From the NCBI RefSeq assembly GCF_012035195.1, contig NZ_JAAVJH010000015.1, positions 1 through 64,000 of the forward strand: DNA of 64,000 bases, given 5' to 3'. A program made the translations under genes and the position numbers. The notes beneath the pieces were generated by a model. That model made no database searches and was not told the DNA's origin. It worked only from the letters and a program-made list of their open reading frames with translations. Source of the DNA: Sphingomonas corticis. Lineage in GTDB: Bacteria; Pseudomonadota; Alphaproteobacteria; Sphingomonadales; Sphingomonadaceae. Shown one piece after another: positions 1-8,823 of this stretch. How positions within the stretch are numbered: the stretch's first letter is position 1; each line of letters opens with the position of its first letter.

Positions 1-64
1 TCTTGGGAAAGAACGGCCGCAGCCGCTCCATCTGCTCGTCGGTCAGCCAAAACAGGTCGCTCAT
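1..64 (-). CDS. IS5-family transposase, N-terminal fragment at window edge
   Basis: The first 21 codons, reading from an ATG at 64 towards base 1, begin MSDLFWLTDEQMERLRPFF, the recognisable opening of IS5-type (IS427/IS1031 group) transposases. The DDE catalytic domain lies outside the window. A purine-rich GGAGACC lies just upstream of the ATG. Whether the full gene is intact cannot be judged here. Confidence 0.8.
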   Translation of the reverse strand, partial: MSDLFWLTDEQMERLRPFFPK

Positions 65-123
65 TCCGGTCTCCTTGCGGAGCCTGAATCAGATCGCAAC
101 GCTCACATCAATGGGTCCTGACC
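1..123 (-). mobile_element. IS5-family insertion sequence, one end (rest outside window)
   Basis: The segment contains the first codons of an IS5-type transposase and ends in a terminal-repeat-like sequence (ATGGGTCCTGACC, 111-123). It abuts a CTAG at 124-127, and CTAG is a target sequence typical of the IS5 family (YTAR). Only the 5' end of the element is in the window, so neither the opposite repeat nor a duplicated CTAG on the far side can be seen. The element end is placed by inference from the transposase and the CTAG. Confidence 0.7.
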
Positions 124-381
124 CTAGCGATCGTAGACGTACACGCCGGTGCCGGGATAGTAATAGTCGCCGTACCAGCCATAATAGGACGAGGCATAGC
201 CGGGCCCGCCCCAATTGCCCCCGCCCCAGCCGCCGCCAAAGCCGTCGTAATAGGGGTCGCCGCCGTAGGCCGCACCATATCCGACGCCCAGCCCGCTGTA
301 GCCGTATCCGTCGGTGCACGCGGCGGTGCCGAGCGCCAGTCCGCCGAGCAGACCGGACAGGATCAATCGCTTCAGGAACAT
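124..381 (-). CDS. small Gly/Tyr-rich lipoprotein, possibly clipped by the IS
   Basis: The 85-residue product starts with a classic lipoprotein signal: basic MFLKR, a hydrophobic stretch and the lipobox LGTAAC with Cys22. The rest is a low-complexity run rich in Gly, Tyr, Asp and Trp (GGG, YYG, DYYY). I chose the ATG at 381 because it gives the signal peptide and follows GGAGAGAG; longer upstream reading frames lack sense. It is probably exported and lipid-anchored; function unknown. Its stop codon (TAG, 124-126) is formed by the CTAG at the junction with the IS5-like end, so the natural C-terminus may have been longer. Confidence 0.65.
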   Translation of the reverse strand: MFLKRLILSGLLGGLALGTAACTDGYGYSGLGVGYGAAYGGDPYYDGFGGGWGGGNWGGPGYASSYYGWYGDYYYPGTGVYVYDR

Positions 382-472
382 GGCTCTCTCCTCTACGCCG
401 GAGAGGACCGCAGGAACGCGCGGCCCCGGACCGGAAGGAAACGGGAACGGCGCGGCGAAGTTCCCGCGCGGC

Positions 473-1003
473 TCAATCGCCGGGAAAGGCGACCAAGGCG
501 TCCACCGCGATCCCCTCCGCGCGCAGCCGGTCGGCACCGCCGAGGTCGGGCAGGTCGACGACGAACTGCGCCTGCTCCACCACCGCGCCCGCCTTGCGCA
601 ACAGCCGCACGGCGGCGCGCGCGGTCCCTCCGGTCGCGATCAGGTCGTCGATCAGCAGCACGCGCGCCCCCGGCGCGCAGGCGTCGGCGTGCATGGCGAT
701 CCGGTCCTGCCCGTATTCCAGCGCATAATCCTCCGCGATCGTGGCGCCGGGCAGCTTGCCGTCCTTGCGGATCAGCAGCACGCCCGCGTTCAGCGGGACG
801 GCGACGGCGGCGGCGAACAGGAATCCGCGCGCCTCGATCCCCGCCACCAGGTCCACCCGCCCGCGGGTGGCGAGCACCAGCCGCTCGACCGTCGCAGCGA
901 GACCGGCAGGCGACAGCAGCAGCGTGGTGATGTCGCGAAAGGCGATGCCCGGCTTGGGGAAGTCGGGGATCGTGCGGATCAGTGCTGTGAGATCGTCGTT
1001 CAC
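473..1003 (-). CDS. apt: adenine phosphoribosyltransferase
   Basis: The 176-residue protein converts adenine plus PRPP into AMP (purine salvage, cytosol). It carries the family opening (IRTIPDFPKPGIAFRDIT, residues 9-26) and the PRPP-binding loop VLLIDDLIATGGTA (about 115-128). Length is normal for the family. The start is a GTG at 1003 preceded by GAAAGGAC; no suitable ATG exists. It is the last gene of the minus-strand run petA-petB-petC-apt, 89 bases after petC, so it could be cotranscribed with the bc1 genes. Confidence 0.93.
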   Translation of the reverse strand: MNDDLTALIRTIPDFPKPGIAFRDITTLLLSPAGLAATVERLVLATRGRVDLVAGIEARGFLFAAAVAVPLNAGVLLIRKDGKLPGATIAEDYALEYGQDRIAMHADACAPGARVLLIDDLIATGGTARAAVRLLRKAGAVVEQAQFVVDLPDLGGADRLRAEGIAVDALVAFPGD

Positions 1004-1092
1004 GTGCGCGTCCTTTCCGAAAACGGGACGGGGGCCGTGGCATCGCGCCCCGGCCCCCGTCGATGTCGCCCGGCTTACGCGGGAGCGGCGGC

Positions 1093-1935
1093 TCAATGCT
1101 TCACGTTGCGCCACACGTTCTGATAGGCGCCCCACGTCAGGAAGACGAAGATCACGAGGAAGATGATCGCCGCGACACCGGCGGCGTGGCGCGATTCCAG
1201 GTTCGGCTCCGCGGTCCACGTCAGGAAGGCCGCCACGTCCTTCGCCATCTGGTCCACCGTCGACTTGGTGCCGTCGTCGAACGTCACCTGGCCGTCCGAG
1301 GTCAGCGGCGCGGGCATCGCGAGGTTCAGGTTGGGGAAATAGGGATTGTAGTGCAGCCCGGGAGGCGTCTTCGCGTCCGGGAACTTGGCCAGCAGCGCCG
1401 CGGGCTGCGCGCGATAGCCGGTCAGCAGCGAGTAGACGTAATTGCCGCCGTCGTGGCGCGCCTTCGTCATCAGCGACAGATCCGGCGGCAGCGCGTTGTT
1501 GTTCGCGGCGCGCGCGGCGACCTCGTTCGGGTAGGGCGAAGGCACGCGATCCGACGGCACGTTCTTGCGCGTGGCCGCCTCGCCGGTCTCCTCGTTCACC
1601 GTCGGCTGCTCGATCGGCCACGCCTGCGCCAGCGCCTTCACCTGCCCTTCGGAATAGCCCAGGTGCTCGAAGTCGCGGAACGAGACGTATTTCAGCGAGT
1701 GGCAGGCGGCGCAGACCTCCTGGAACACCTTCAACCCGCGCTGCAGCTGCGCGCGGTCGAACTTGCCCACCAGCCCCGCGGAGGAGAGGTGCGCGTCGCG
1801 CGGATGCTCGTGGAACTCGTGCTCCGCGGTCTCCGCGGCCGGGTTCTGTATGGCATCCTTGGCGGTGAAGAAGAGGGCGAGCGCCAGCACGAAGACGAAC
1901 CCCGCACCGATCACCAGCGAGATGAGACGAGCCAT
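1093..1935 (-). CDS. petC: cytochrome c1 of the bc1 complex
   Basis: This 280-residue protein is the c-type haem subunit of ubiquinol:cytochrome c oxidoreductase; it passes electrons from the Rieske centre to soluble cytochrome c on the periplasmic side. An N-terminal hydrophobic segment (4-24) acts as signal or anchor. The haem motif CAACH is at 75-79, the likely axial Met lies in NLAMPAPL (about 205-212), and a C-terminal membrane anchor spans about 253-271. It ends the petABC group, 30 bases after petB. Confidence 0.95.
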   Translation of the reverse strand: MARLISLVIGAGFVFVLALALFFTAKDAIQNPAAETAEHEFHEHPRDAHLSSAGLVGKFDRAQLQRGLKVFQEVCAACHSLKYVSFRDFEHLGYSEGQVKALAQAWPIEQPTVNEETGEAATRKNVPSDRVPSPYPNEVAARAANNNALPPDLSLMTKARHDGGNYVYSLLTGYRAQPAALLAKFPDAKTPPGLHYNPYFPNLNLAMPAPLTSDGQVTFDDGTKSTVDQMAKDVAAFLTWTAEPNLESRHAAGVAAIIFLVIFVFLTWGAYQNVWRNVKH

Positions 1936-1965
1936 GTTTCTATCGGTCCCCTGATGTCGTCTCGA

Positions 1966-3252
1966 TCAGCCGGCCATGGCCGTCTTGGCGGGCGACGTGC
2001 CGCCATGCTTCGCCAGCACCGCCTCGGTGATCGAATTGGGCAGCGGGCGCGGGCGCTCCGACGCCGACACGATCGGCAGGATGATGAGGAAGTGCGCGAA
2101 ATAATAGGCCGAGGCGATCTGCCCCAGCATGACGTTGCGGGCGGTCGCCTCCGCCCCGCCGACGTAGCCGAGCACGATCACGTCGAGCAGCAGCACGAGG
2201 AGGAACCAGCGATAGGTCGGCCGGTAGTTGGCCGAGCGCACCGGCGAGGAATCCAGCCACGGCAGGAAGAACAGCAGCAGGATCGAGCCGAACATCGCGA
2301 GCACGCCCCACAGCTTCGCGGGCAGCAGGAAGTCCGCGGTGAAGCTCTTGAGGATCGCGTAGAACGGCAGGAAATACCATTCCGGCACGATGTGCGCGGG
2401 CGTCGAGAGCGGGTTCGCCTCGATGTAATTGTCCGGATGGCCGAGCAGGTTGGGCGAGAAGAAGATCAGCGCGGCGAAGATCAGAAAGAACGCCGCGACG
2501 CCGACGCCGTCCTTGGCCGTGTAGTAGGGGTGGAACGGCACCGTGTCCTGCTCGCCCTTCACGTCGACGCCGGTCGGGTTGTTCGAGCCCGGGATGTGCA
2601 GCGCCCAGATGTGCAGGATGATGACGCCCGCGATCACGAACGGCAGCAGGTAGTGGAGCGAGAAGAAGCGGTTCAGCGCGGCATTGTCCGGCGCGAACCC
2701 GCCCAGCAGCCACACGCGCACCGTCTCGCCCACCAGCGGGATGGCGGAGAAGAAGCCGGTGATGACCTGCGCACCCCAGAACGACATCTGCCCCCACGGC
2801 AGCACATAGCCCATGAAGGCGGTGGCCATCATGAGAAGGAAGATCACGACGCCCAGCAGCCACACCATTTCGCGCGGCGCCTTGTACGACCCGTAGTAGA
2901 GGCCGCGGCCGATGTGGATGTAGACGACGGCCAGGAACATCGACGCGCCGTTGGCGTGGGCGTAGCGCAGGAACCAGCCCGCGTTGACGTCGCGCATGAT
3001 GCTCTCGACCGAGCCGAACGCGACGCCGGCATTGGCGGCGTAATGCATCGCCAGCACGATGCCGGTGACGATCTGCACGACCAGCGCGAGCCCGGCGAGG
3101 ACGCCGAAGTTCCAGAAATAATTGAGGTTGCGCGGCACGGGATAGCCGGCGCCGATGGCATTGTAGACGAGGCGCGGCAGCGGCAGCTTCTCGTCCATCC
3201 ACCGCATCAGCGGCTGCTTCGGCTCGTAATGCTTCGCCCAGGGAAAGCTCAT
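1966..3252 (-). CDS. petB: cytochrome b of the bc1 complex
   Basis: The 428-residue polytopic membrane protein holds both b haems and the Qo and Qi quinone sites. The two haem-ligand His pairs are visible: His99 and His113 ([16 protein letters not shown]) and His200 and His214 ([14 protein letters not shown]). The Qo-site PEWY is at 290-293. GAGGTAGCGAGAA precedes the ATG. It sits between the Rieske gene (11-base gap) and cytochrome c1 and is complete. Confidence 0.96.
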   Translation of the reverse strand: MSFPWAKHYEPKQPLMRWMDEKLPLPRLVYNAIGAGYPVPRNLNYFWNFGVLAGLALVVQIVTGIVLAMHYAANAGVAFGSVESIMRDVNAGWFLRYAHANGASMFLAVVYIHIGRGLYYGSYKAPREMVWLLGVVIFLLMMATAFMGYVLPWGQMSFWGAQVITGFFSAIPLVGETVRVWLLGGFAPDNAALNRFFSLHYLLPFVIAGVIILHIWALHIPGSNNPTGVDVKGEQDTVPFHPYYTAKDGVGVAAFFLIFAALIFFSPNLLGHPDNYIEANPLSTPAHIVPEWYFLPFYAILKSFTADFLLPAKLWGVLAMFGSILLLFFLPWLDSSPVRSANYRPTYRWFLLVLLLDVIVLGYVGGAEATARNVMLGQIASAYYFAHFLIILPIVSASERPRPLPNSITEAVLAKHGGTSPAKTAMAG

Positions 3253-3263
3253 TTCTCGCTACC

Positions 3264-3848
3264 TCAGCCGACCGTCACGACGGTGTCGGAATTGAACGTG
3301 TAATCGGGCACGTGCAGGTTGGTCGGCGCCGGCCCCTGGCGGATGCGTCCCGCGGTGTCGTAGGCCGAGCCGTGGCACGGGCAGAAATAGCCGCCGAACG
3401 GCCCCTTGTTCTCGCCCTCGCCCGCGCCCAGCGGCACGCAGCCCAGGTGGGTGCAGACGCCCAGCGTGATGAGCCAGTTCTTCTTGCCCGCCTTGGTCCG
3501 CTCCTCCAGCGTCTGCGGATCGCGCAGCGAGCCGACGTCGACCGCGTCCGCCGCGGCGATCTCCGCCGGGGTCAGGTTGCGCACGAACAGCGGCTGCTTG
3601 CGGAAGCTGGCCTTCACCGCCTGCCCCGGCTCGATCTTCGAGATGTCGAGCTCGGTCGTCGACAGCGCCAGCACGTCGGCCGAGGGGTTCATCTGGTTGA
3701 CCAGCGGCAGCACGATCGCCAGCGCGCCCACGCCGGCGAAGGACACGGCGGCGATGTTGATGAAGTCGCGGCGGCGGGGATCGTGCGCTTCCTCGTGGTA
3801 CGGCGCGGGATTCTCGCCGAGAGGAATATTGTCGTCCATCGTCGCCAT
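3264..3848 (-). CDS. petA: Rieske iron-sulfur subunit of the bc1 complex
   Basis: About 194 residues. The cluster-binding boxes CTHLGC (132-137) and CPCHG (156-160) hold the 2Fe-2S centre that takes electrons from ubiquinol. A twin-arginine pattern (DPRRRDFINIAA, 24-35) followed by a hydrophobic segment indicates Tat export with an uncleaved anchor. The start is uncertain: ATG at 3869, 3848 or 3839 are in frame; 3848 has GAGGG upstream and is preferred. First gene of the petABC(-apt) operon, divergent from trmL. Confidence 0.95.
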   Translation of the reverse strand: MATMDDNIPLGENPAPYHEEAHDPRRRDFINIAAVSFAGVGALAIVLPLVNQMNPSADVLALSTTELDISKIEPGQAVKASFRKQPLFVRNLTPAEIAAADAVDVGSLRDPQTLEERTKAGKKNWLITLGVCTHLGCVPLGAGEGENKGPFGGYFCPCHGSAYDTAGRIRQGPAPTNLHVPDYTFNSDTVVTVG

Positions 3849-4042
3849 TCGCGTCAGACCCTCAAGCATCGTTCGTCGTCCGCCGGGATCGCGCGAGAGG
3901 TTCCTTCCGGAGGCTCCCCTGCCCTCGTGCCCGCCGTCGCCCCCGTCCCCACGGAGGCGCTCGCCGGGCCTGATAGCCGTGCGTCGCGCGCTTTGCCAAT
4001 CGGTTTTTGCCGCCGCCGGCGGAGGGGTGTAGCGCGGCGGCG

Positions 4043-4498
4043 ATGCGCATCGCCCTGTTCCAGCCCGATATCGCCGGCAATCTCGGCACGATCCTGCGGC
4101 TGGCCGCCTGCTGGGGCGTCGGCGTGGACGTGATCGAGCCGGCGGGCTTCCCCTGGAGCGACCGCGCGCTGGCGCGGGCGGGGATGGATTATGCCGCCGT
4201 CGCGGATGTGGTGCGCCACGCCGACTGGGCTGCGTTCCGCGCGACGGTGACGGGCCGGCTGGTGCTGGCCACCACCGCGGGCGCCACGCCGCTCTACGAC
4301 GCCGCGTTCCGCGGCGACGACGTCCTCCTCTTCGGCAGCGAGGGCGCGGGGGTGCCCGCGCAGGTCCACGCCGCGGCCGACCTGCGCGTGCGCGTGCCGA
4401 TGCGCGCCGGCTTCCGCTCGCTCAACGTGGCGGTGGCCTGCGGCATCGTGCTGGGCGAGGCGCTGCGTCAGGCGGGCGCGTGGGCGGATAGGGACTAG
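4043..4498 (+). CDS. trmL: tRNA (cytidine/uridine-34 2'-O)-methyltransferase
   Basis: The 151-residue SPOUT methyltransferase probably methylates the wobble ribose of certain tRNA-Leu species using SAM. It opens MRIALFQPDIAGNLGTILR, typical of TrmL, and carries the SPOUT knot region LLFGSEGAGVP and the C-terminal RSLNVAVACGIVLGEAL. The ATG at 4043 gives the standard family N-terminus; a longer in-frame start at 4007 adds a non-conserved stretch. It is divergent from petA, and its stop overlaps the stop of the convergent protease gene in a CTAG. Confidence 0.92.
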   Translation: MRIALFQPDIAGNLGTILRLAACWGVGVDVIEPAGFPWSDRALARAGMDYAAVADVVRHADWAAFRATVTGRLVLATTAGATPLYDAAFRGDDVLLFGSEGAGVPAQVHAAADLRVRVPMRAGFRSLNVAVACGIVLGEALRQAGAWADRD

Positions 4499-5733
4499 AG
4501 GGGCCGCGGGGCGGGCGGCACTGGCAGCGCGGCGGGGGCGGCAGGATCGCCCAGCAGGCGCCAGCCGTCCGGCAGGTAGTCGGTCGACATGTAGAAGTAG
4601 AAGCCGCACGATCCGTCCGCGCGATAGCTGCCGCCCTTCACGATGCCGAAGGCGCGACCGCCCAGGAACACCGGCGCGCCGCTGTCGCCGCCCTTGCAGC
4701 CGGGGCCCGCCACCGTCACCCAGGTCGGCGTGCACAGCCCGCCGCACAGCTGCCCGCCCGGCGCGAAGTCGACCAGTTCCACCGTCGCGCAGCTGTAGCC
4801 GGTGCGCTCGCCGCGGTGGCACACGAAGTCGCCCGCGCGCGTCGACGCCAGTGCGCGGCGCCCCTCCACCTGCCGCATCCGCGTCTTCGCCGTGTCCGCG
4901 AAGAAATAGGGTGCCAGCGGGTCGCCCCCGGCGTTGATCTGCACGTCCTGATAGCCCCAGCCCCATTGCCCGACGAAGGGCAGCGGCGCGCGCGTGCCGT
5001 CGGGCGCGACGTAGCTCAGCTCGTCCGGGCAATGCGCCGCGGTGGTGATGGCGGTGCGCGCGCCGTCGGTGACGACGAAGCCCGTCGTGCAGGCGAAGCG
5101 GCGCGGGTCGCCCGGGTGCGTACCGATCACGCGCGCGCCCCCTTCCGCCGCGGCGGCGAGCTCCACCGTCGTGCCGTCCGCGCGCACGCGCACCGGCACG
5201 CCGGCGATGGCGGCGAGCCGCTCGGCGATCACCGCCGCGCCCAGCGCGTCCACGTCGGCGCGCGACGCGGACACGACGATGGCCCCGCGCGCCAGGTCCA
5301 CGCCCATGCCCGGTGCGTGCGGCAGCTCCGCCGCCAGCGCCGCCTGGTGCGTCGCCAGCGCCTCGGTCAGCTGCCGCCGCGTCGCCGACGCGCCGGTGCG
5401 ATAGACAATCGGCACGGTCAGCCCGTCGATCACCACCGCTTCGTCCTCCACGGCCGCGTCGCCGGTCAGGCGCACGACGATGCGGAAATCGGGCCGGTGC
5501 TCCACTGCGATGCCGGCGAGCCGCGCATCCTGCTCGCGCGCGATGCGCTCGGTGACCGCGACGGTCGCCTCCTGCGCGCGCAGCCGGCGCAGCGCCTCGT
5601 CCGCGGGAACGGCGAAGAGGCGGGCATATTCGGCCGCGTCCTGCGCCAGCGCGTCCGGCGCGGCCTGCACCTGCTGCGCCAGCGCCGGCCCCGCTGCGAG
5701 CAGCGCGAGCAGCGCGCCCGCGATCGCGTTCAT
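4495..5733 (-). CDS. secreted trypsin-like serine protease with N-terminal propeptide
   Basis: The 412-residue product begins with a signal peptide (MNAIAGALLALLAAGPALAQ) and a roughly 190-residue charged prodomain-like region. The C-terminal part has a chymotrypsin-fold triad: His234 in TAAHC, a likely Asp263 in GYQDVQ, and Ser351 in GCKGGDSGAPV. Several cysteines could form disulphides in the periplasm or outside. The layout (prodomain plus compact protease) recalls alpha-lytic-protease or streptogrisin-like S1 enzymes. The ATG at 5733 gives the best signal peptide; 5763 is an in-frame alternative. Its target is not evident. Confidence 0.85.
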   Translation of the reverse strand: MNAIAGALLALLAAGPALAQQVQAAPDALAQDAAEYARLFAVPADEALRRLRAQEATVAVTERIAREQDARLAGIAVEHRPDFRIVVRLTGDAAVEDEAVVIDGLTVPIVYRTGASATRRQLTEALATHQAALAAELPHAPGMGVDLARGAIVVSASRADVDALGAAVIAERLAAIAGVPVRVRADGTTVELAAAAEGGARVIGTHPGDPRRFACTTGFVVTDGARTAITTAAHCPDELSYVAPDGTRAPLPFVGQWGWGYQDVQINAGGDPLAPYFFADTAKTRMRQVEGRRALASTRAGDFVCHRGERTGYSCATVELVDFAPGGQLCGGLCTPTWVTVAGPGCKGGDSGAPVFLGGRAFGIVKGGSYRADGSCGFYFYMSTDYLPDGWRLLGDPAAPAALPVPPAPRPL

Positions 5734-5782
5734 CGTCCCTCCGCCCATCATGCCTTGTCGCATGGCAGGAACGAATGGCGGA

Positions 5783-6550
5783 TTAATGGCCGGCGCGCGC
5801 GGAAAGATAGGCGTGGATCGCCCCGATCTCCGCGTCGGTCAGCGCGTGGAGGCGGTGGCGCGCCTCCTGGCTCATCAACCCCACCTGCCGTCCGCCCGCC
5901 GCCTCGCCGGTGCGCAGCAGGCGGCGGAAATCGGCGGGGGTGTACCCCGCGGCGACGACCAGGTCGGGCGCGTCGCCGGGCTGCGGGTCCTTCGGCCCTT
6001 TCAGGTCGGGCCCGTGGCACTCGGCGCAGGCGATCCGCGCCAGGTAGCGGCCCGTCGCGGTCGCACCGCCGGCATCGAGCGGCGCACGCGCGGCGAGCCG
6101 CGTCGCCTGCGCGGCCGAATCGCTGAAGCCGTGGCCCAGCGCCACCGCCCATTGCGGCCCCTTGACGATGCCGGGATGGTCCGTGCCCGTCGGCTTCACC
6201 GTGCGAAGCCACGCGATCAGGTCGCGCATGTCCGCGTCGGTCAGCGGCGCCTGCGCGAAGGTGGGCATGAACCACAAGGCGGTGCCGTCGCGCCGCCGCC
6301 CGGTCCGCAAAGTCGCCGCGATCTGCGCGTCCGACCAGCGCGGCAGGATGCGCGACAGGTTGGAGCTGTACGCCAGCGCGAAGGCCGGGTTCTCCTCGAA
6401 CAGGTGGCCGTCCAGCCGCTCGCCGTGGCAGCTGACGCAACCCATCACCGTCGCCAGCCGCCGGCCATGCGCCGCGTCGGCACGGTTCGCCGCCGGCGCG
6501 GGGGCGCACGCCGCCAGCACGAGTGTCGCCATCAGCACGAACAGCCGCAT
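5783..6550 (-). CDS. di-haem cytochrome c lipoprotein
   Basis: The 255-residue protein has a lipoprotein signal (lipobox LAAC, Cys15) and two class-I haem sites, CVSCH (38-42) and CAECH (175-179), each in its own cytochrome c domain. It is probably anchored in the periplasm and carries electrons to or from a dehydrogenase or oxidase. No oxidoreductase partner is adjacent; neighbours are a protease and hemF, so its partner is unknown. The ATG at 6550 was chosen because it gives the signal peptide. Confidence 0.88.
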   Translation of the reverse strand: MRLFVLMATLVLAACAPAPAANRADAAHGRRLATVMGCVSCHGERLDGHLFEENPAFALAYSSNLSRILPRWSDAQIAATLRTGRRRDGTALWFMPTFAQAPLTDADMRDLIAWLRTVKPTGTDHPGIVKGPQWAVALGHGFSDSAAQATRLAARAPLDAGGATATGRYLARIACAECHGPDLKGPKDPQPGDAPDLVVAAGYTPADFRRLLRTGEAAGGRQVGLMSQEARHRLHALTDAEIGAIHAYLSARAGH

Positions 6551-6657
6551 CGTCGATTTCCCCCCATCGGCCATGCTGCCACCCCGGTCGCGCCGCGGCA
6601 AGGATGGGACATCCTGTCGCCTCGACACCCGCGCCCCGCCGCGGCTACACGCCCGCC

Positions 6658-7500
6658 ATGCCGACGCTCGACCCGCAACAGACCGAAGCCCGCACCTGGT
6701 TCGAGCACCTGCGCGACCTGATCTGCGCCGAGTTCGAGGCGATCGAGCGCGAGGCGGGATCGGACGCGCGCTTCGACTATATCGCATGGGATCGCACCGA
6801 TCCGTCGGGCGAGCCGGGAGGTGGCGGGGTACGCGGCGTGATGAAGGGCCGCGTGTTCGAGAAGGTAGGCGTCAACGTCTCCACCGTCGGCGGCACGTTC
6901 GAGGGCGAGTTCGGCAAGACCATCCACGGCGCAGGCGAAGATCCCCGCTTCTTCGCCACGGGCATCAGCCTGGTCGCGCACATGACCAATCCGCACGTCC
7001 CTGCGGTGCACATGAACACGCGCTTCCTGCGCACGACGAAGCAATGGTTCGGCGGCGGCGCCGACCTCAACCCCCCGCTGCCGGTGGAGGAGGACACGGC
7101 CGAGTTCCACGCCACGCTGAAGACAGCGTGCGACGCGCACGATCCCGCCCATTATCCGCGCTTCCGGAAGTGGGCGGACGAGTATTTCTACATCCCCCAC
7201 CGCGGCGTGCATCGCGGCGTCGGCGGTATCTTCTACGATCACCTCGAGGGCGATTTCGCCGCCGGCCTCGCCTTCACGCAGGACGTCGGCCGTGCCTTCC
7301 TCGACGTCTATCCGCGGATCGTGCGGCGGCGCATGGGGCTGCCGTTCACCGACGCCGACGTGGCGCGGCAGCGCGCGTGGCGCGGCCGCTACGCCGAGTT
7401 CAACCTGGTCTACGACCGCGGCACGCTGTTCGGGCTGAAGACCGGGGGCAACATCGACGCGATCCTGATGAGCCTGCCGCCGGTCGCGACATGGGACTGA
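6658..7500 (+). CDS. hemF: aerobic coproporphyrinogen III oxidase
   Basis: The 280-residue enzyme decarboxylates two propionates of coproporphyrinogen III to give protoporphyrinogen IX using oxygen (haem synthesis, cytosol). Diagnostic stretches include GGGVRGVMKGRVFEKVGVN, HMNTRF, WFGGGADLNP, HRGVGGIFYDHL and the C-terminal EFNLVYDRGTLFGLKTGG. Full length. The start ATG at 6658 fits the family N-terminus. Its last ten bases overlap the next gene. Confidence 0.96.
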   Translation: MPTLDPQQTEARTWFEHLRDLICAEFEAIEREAGSDARFDYIAWDRTDPSGEPGGGGVRGVMKGRVFEKVGVNVSTVGGTFEGEFGKTIHGAGEDPRFFATGISLVAHMTNPHVPAVHMNTRFLRTTKQWFGGGADLNPPLPVEEDTAEFHATLKTACDAHDPAHYPRFRKWADEYFYIPHRGVHRGVGGIFYDHLEGDFAAGLAFTQDVGRAFLDVYPRIVRRRMGLPFTDADVARQRAWRGRYAEFNLVYDRGTLFGLKTGGNIDAILMSLPPVATWD

Positions 7501-8078
7501 TCGCGGTCCCGCGCGGCGAGCTGGCGACGGTGGTCACCACGCTGGAGATGCGGCGCCGCCCGCCGCTGCGCCCGCTGCCGCCCTCGCCGCTGCGGCTGGT
7601 GCGGTGGGACCGGCCCGCGCCCGACCGGTATCGCACGTTGTTCCGCCGCGTCGGCGCGCGCTGGCTATGGTTCTCCCGCCTCGCCATGGACGATGCCGCG
7701 CTCCGCGCGATCATCGACGATCCCGGCATCCAGGTGTTCGCCGCGGTCGATCGCGCGGGAATCGAGGTGGGGATGCTGGAGCTGGATTTCCGGCGGGCGG
7801 GCGCGTGCGAGCTGTCCTACCTGGCGCTGGTGCCGGAACTCGCCGGCAAGGGGCTGGGCCGGTGGCTGATGGCGGAGGCGCTGGCGCGGGCGTGGCTGCC
7901 GGGGGTGGAGCGGGTGTGGCTGCACACCTGCACGCTGGACCATCCGCGCGCGCTCGGCTTCTATCGCGCGCAGGGGTTCGAGGCGGTGGCGCGGACGGTG
8001 GAGACCTTCGCGGACCCGCGCCTCGCCGGGTGGCTGCCCCCTGACTGCGCGCCGCAGGTGCCGCTGCTGCCGTTCTAG
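7491..8078 (+). CDS. GNAT-family N-acetyltransferase
   Basis: The 195-residue protein has the acetyl-CoA-binding GNAT signature in LALVPELAGKGLGRWLMAEAL (about 108-128) and the later LHTCTLDHPRALGFYRAQGF (about 145-164). The substrate is not predictable. Its ATG lies inside the 3' end of hemF (10-base overlap), which implies translational coupling with haem synthesis, though a functional link is not known. Confidence 0.85.
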   Translation: MGLIAVPRGELATVVTTLEMRRRPPLRPLPPSPLRLVRWDRPAPDRYRTLFRRVGARWLWFSRLAMDDAALRAIIDDPGIQVFAAVDRAGIEVGMLELDFRRAGACELSYLALVPELAGKGLGRWLMAEALARAWLPGVERVWLHTCTLDHPRALGFYRAQGFEAVARTVETFADPRLAGWLPPDCAPQVPLLPF

Positions 8079-8082
8079 ATCC

Positions 8083-8823
8083 CTATGCCCGGCCGGTGCG
8101 GTACGCCACCACGCCGACCAGCAGCGCCGCCACGTGCCACGCCGCCCCCGCCGCGGCGATGCCGGCATCGACGAGGAAGAGGACGAAGGGATTCTCGTTC
8201 CCCGGCGCGCGCAGCCAGGTGTCGGCGGACAGCAGTGGCACCGCCACGATCCACTGCACGAGGAACACGGCCACCAGCGCGCCGGTGATCGCCAGCCCGC
8301 GCCCGCGCGTCCGCCGGACGCTGCCCGCCAGCGCCGCGCCGACGCCTGCGCGCGGGTCGCCCGCCAGCAGCGGCAGCGCGACCGACAGCCGCGCCTGCGC
8401 GTAGAGGCCGGGCAGCACGAACAGCCACAATCCCAGGCCCACCGGCACCGCGACCGCCAGGTTCAAGAGCGCGAACGGGACGATCCGCCGCGCCGCCTGC
8501 ACCAGCGCCTCGCCCACCGTCGGCCGCGCGGGGGCGACCAGCAGCAGCGCGACCGCCGCCGCACCGTAGAGCGCGACCACGTCCGCCAGCAGGTAGAGCA
8601 GCGCGTTGCCCTGTCCTCCCCACGCGATCACCGTGTCCATCCACGCCGCCATCGCCGCCTGGTCGCGCGGCCCCTCCGGCAGCGGGGGGATCGGATCGGC
8701 GGCCAGCAGCGTCGCGAAGGCGGGCAGGAACACCAGCGCACCGGTCAGCGCCAGCACCGCGTCGGCCTCGCGGCGCAGGAGCCGCCAGGCGGCGACAAGG
8801 AACGTGGCGGGGGTGCCGGGCAT
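8083..8823 (-). CDS. integral membrane protein, unknown function
   Basis: The 246-residue protein has about five to six hydrophobic helices (for example LTGALVFLPAFATLLAAD near the N-terminus, FALLNLAVAVPVGLGLWLF mid-protein, and GAAWHVAALLVGVVAY at the end). I recognise no catalytic motif. The start codon overlaps the stop of the upstream membrane-protein gene by one base (TGATG), so the two are translationally coupled and probably form one complex or share one role in the inner membrane. Confidence 0.75.
   Translation of the reverse strand: MPGTPATFLVAAWRLLRREADAVLALTGALVFLPAFATLLAADPIPPLPEGPRDQAAMAAWMDTVIAWGGQGNALLYLLADVVALYGAAAVALLLVAPARPTVGEALVQAARRIVPFALLNLAVAVPVGLGLWLFVLPGLYAQARLSVALPLLAGDPRAGVGAALAGSVRRTRGRGLAITGALVAVFLVQWIVAVPLLSADTWLRAPGNENPFVLFLVDAGIAAAGAAWHVAALLVGVVAYRTGRA

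Noticed and set aside
1063..3303. A 746-codon plus-strand open frame opposite petB and petC
   Set aside because: It is a low-complexity Arg/His-rich mirror of two certain genes, a common artefact of high-GC codon use.
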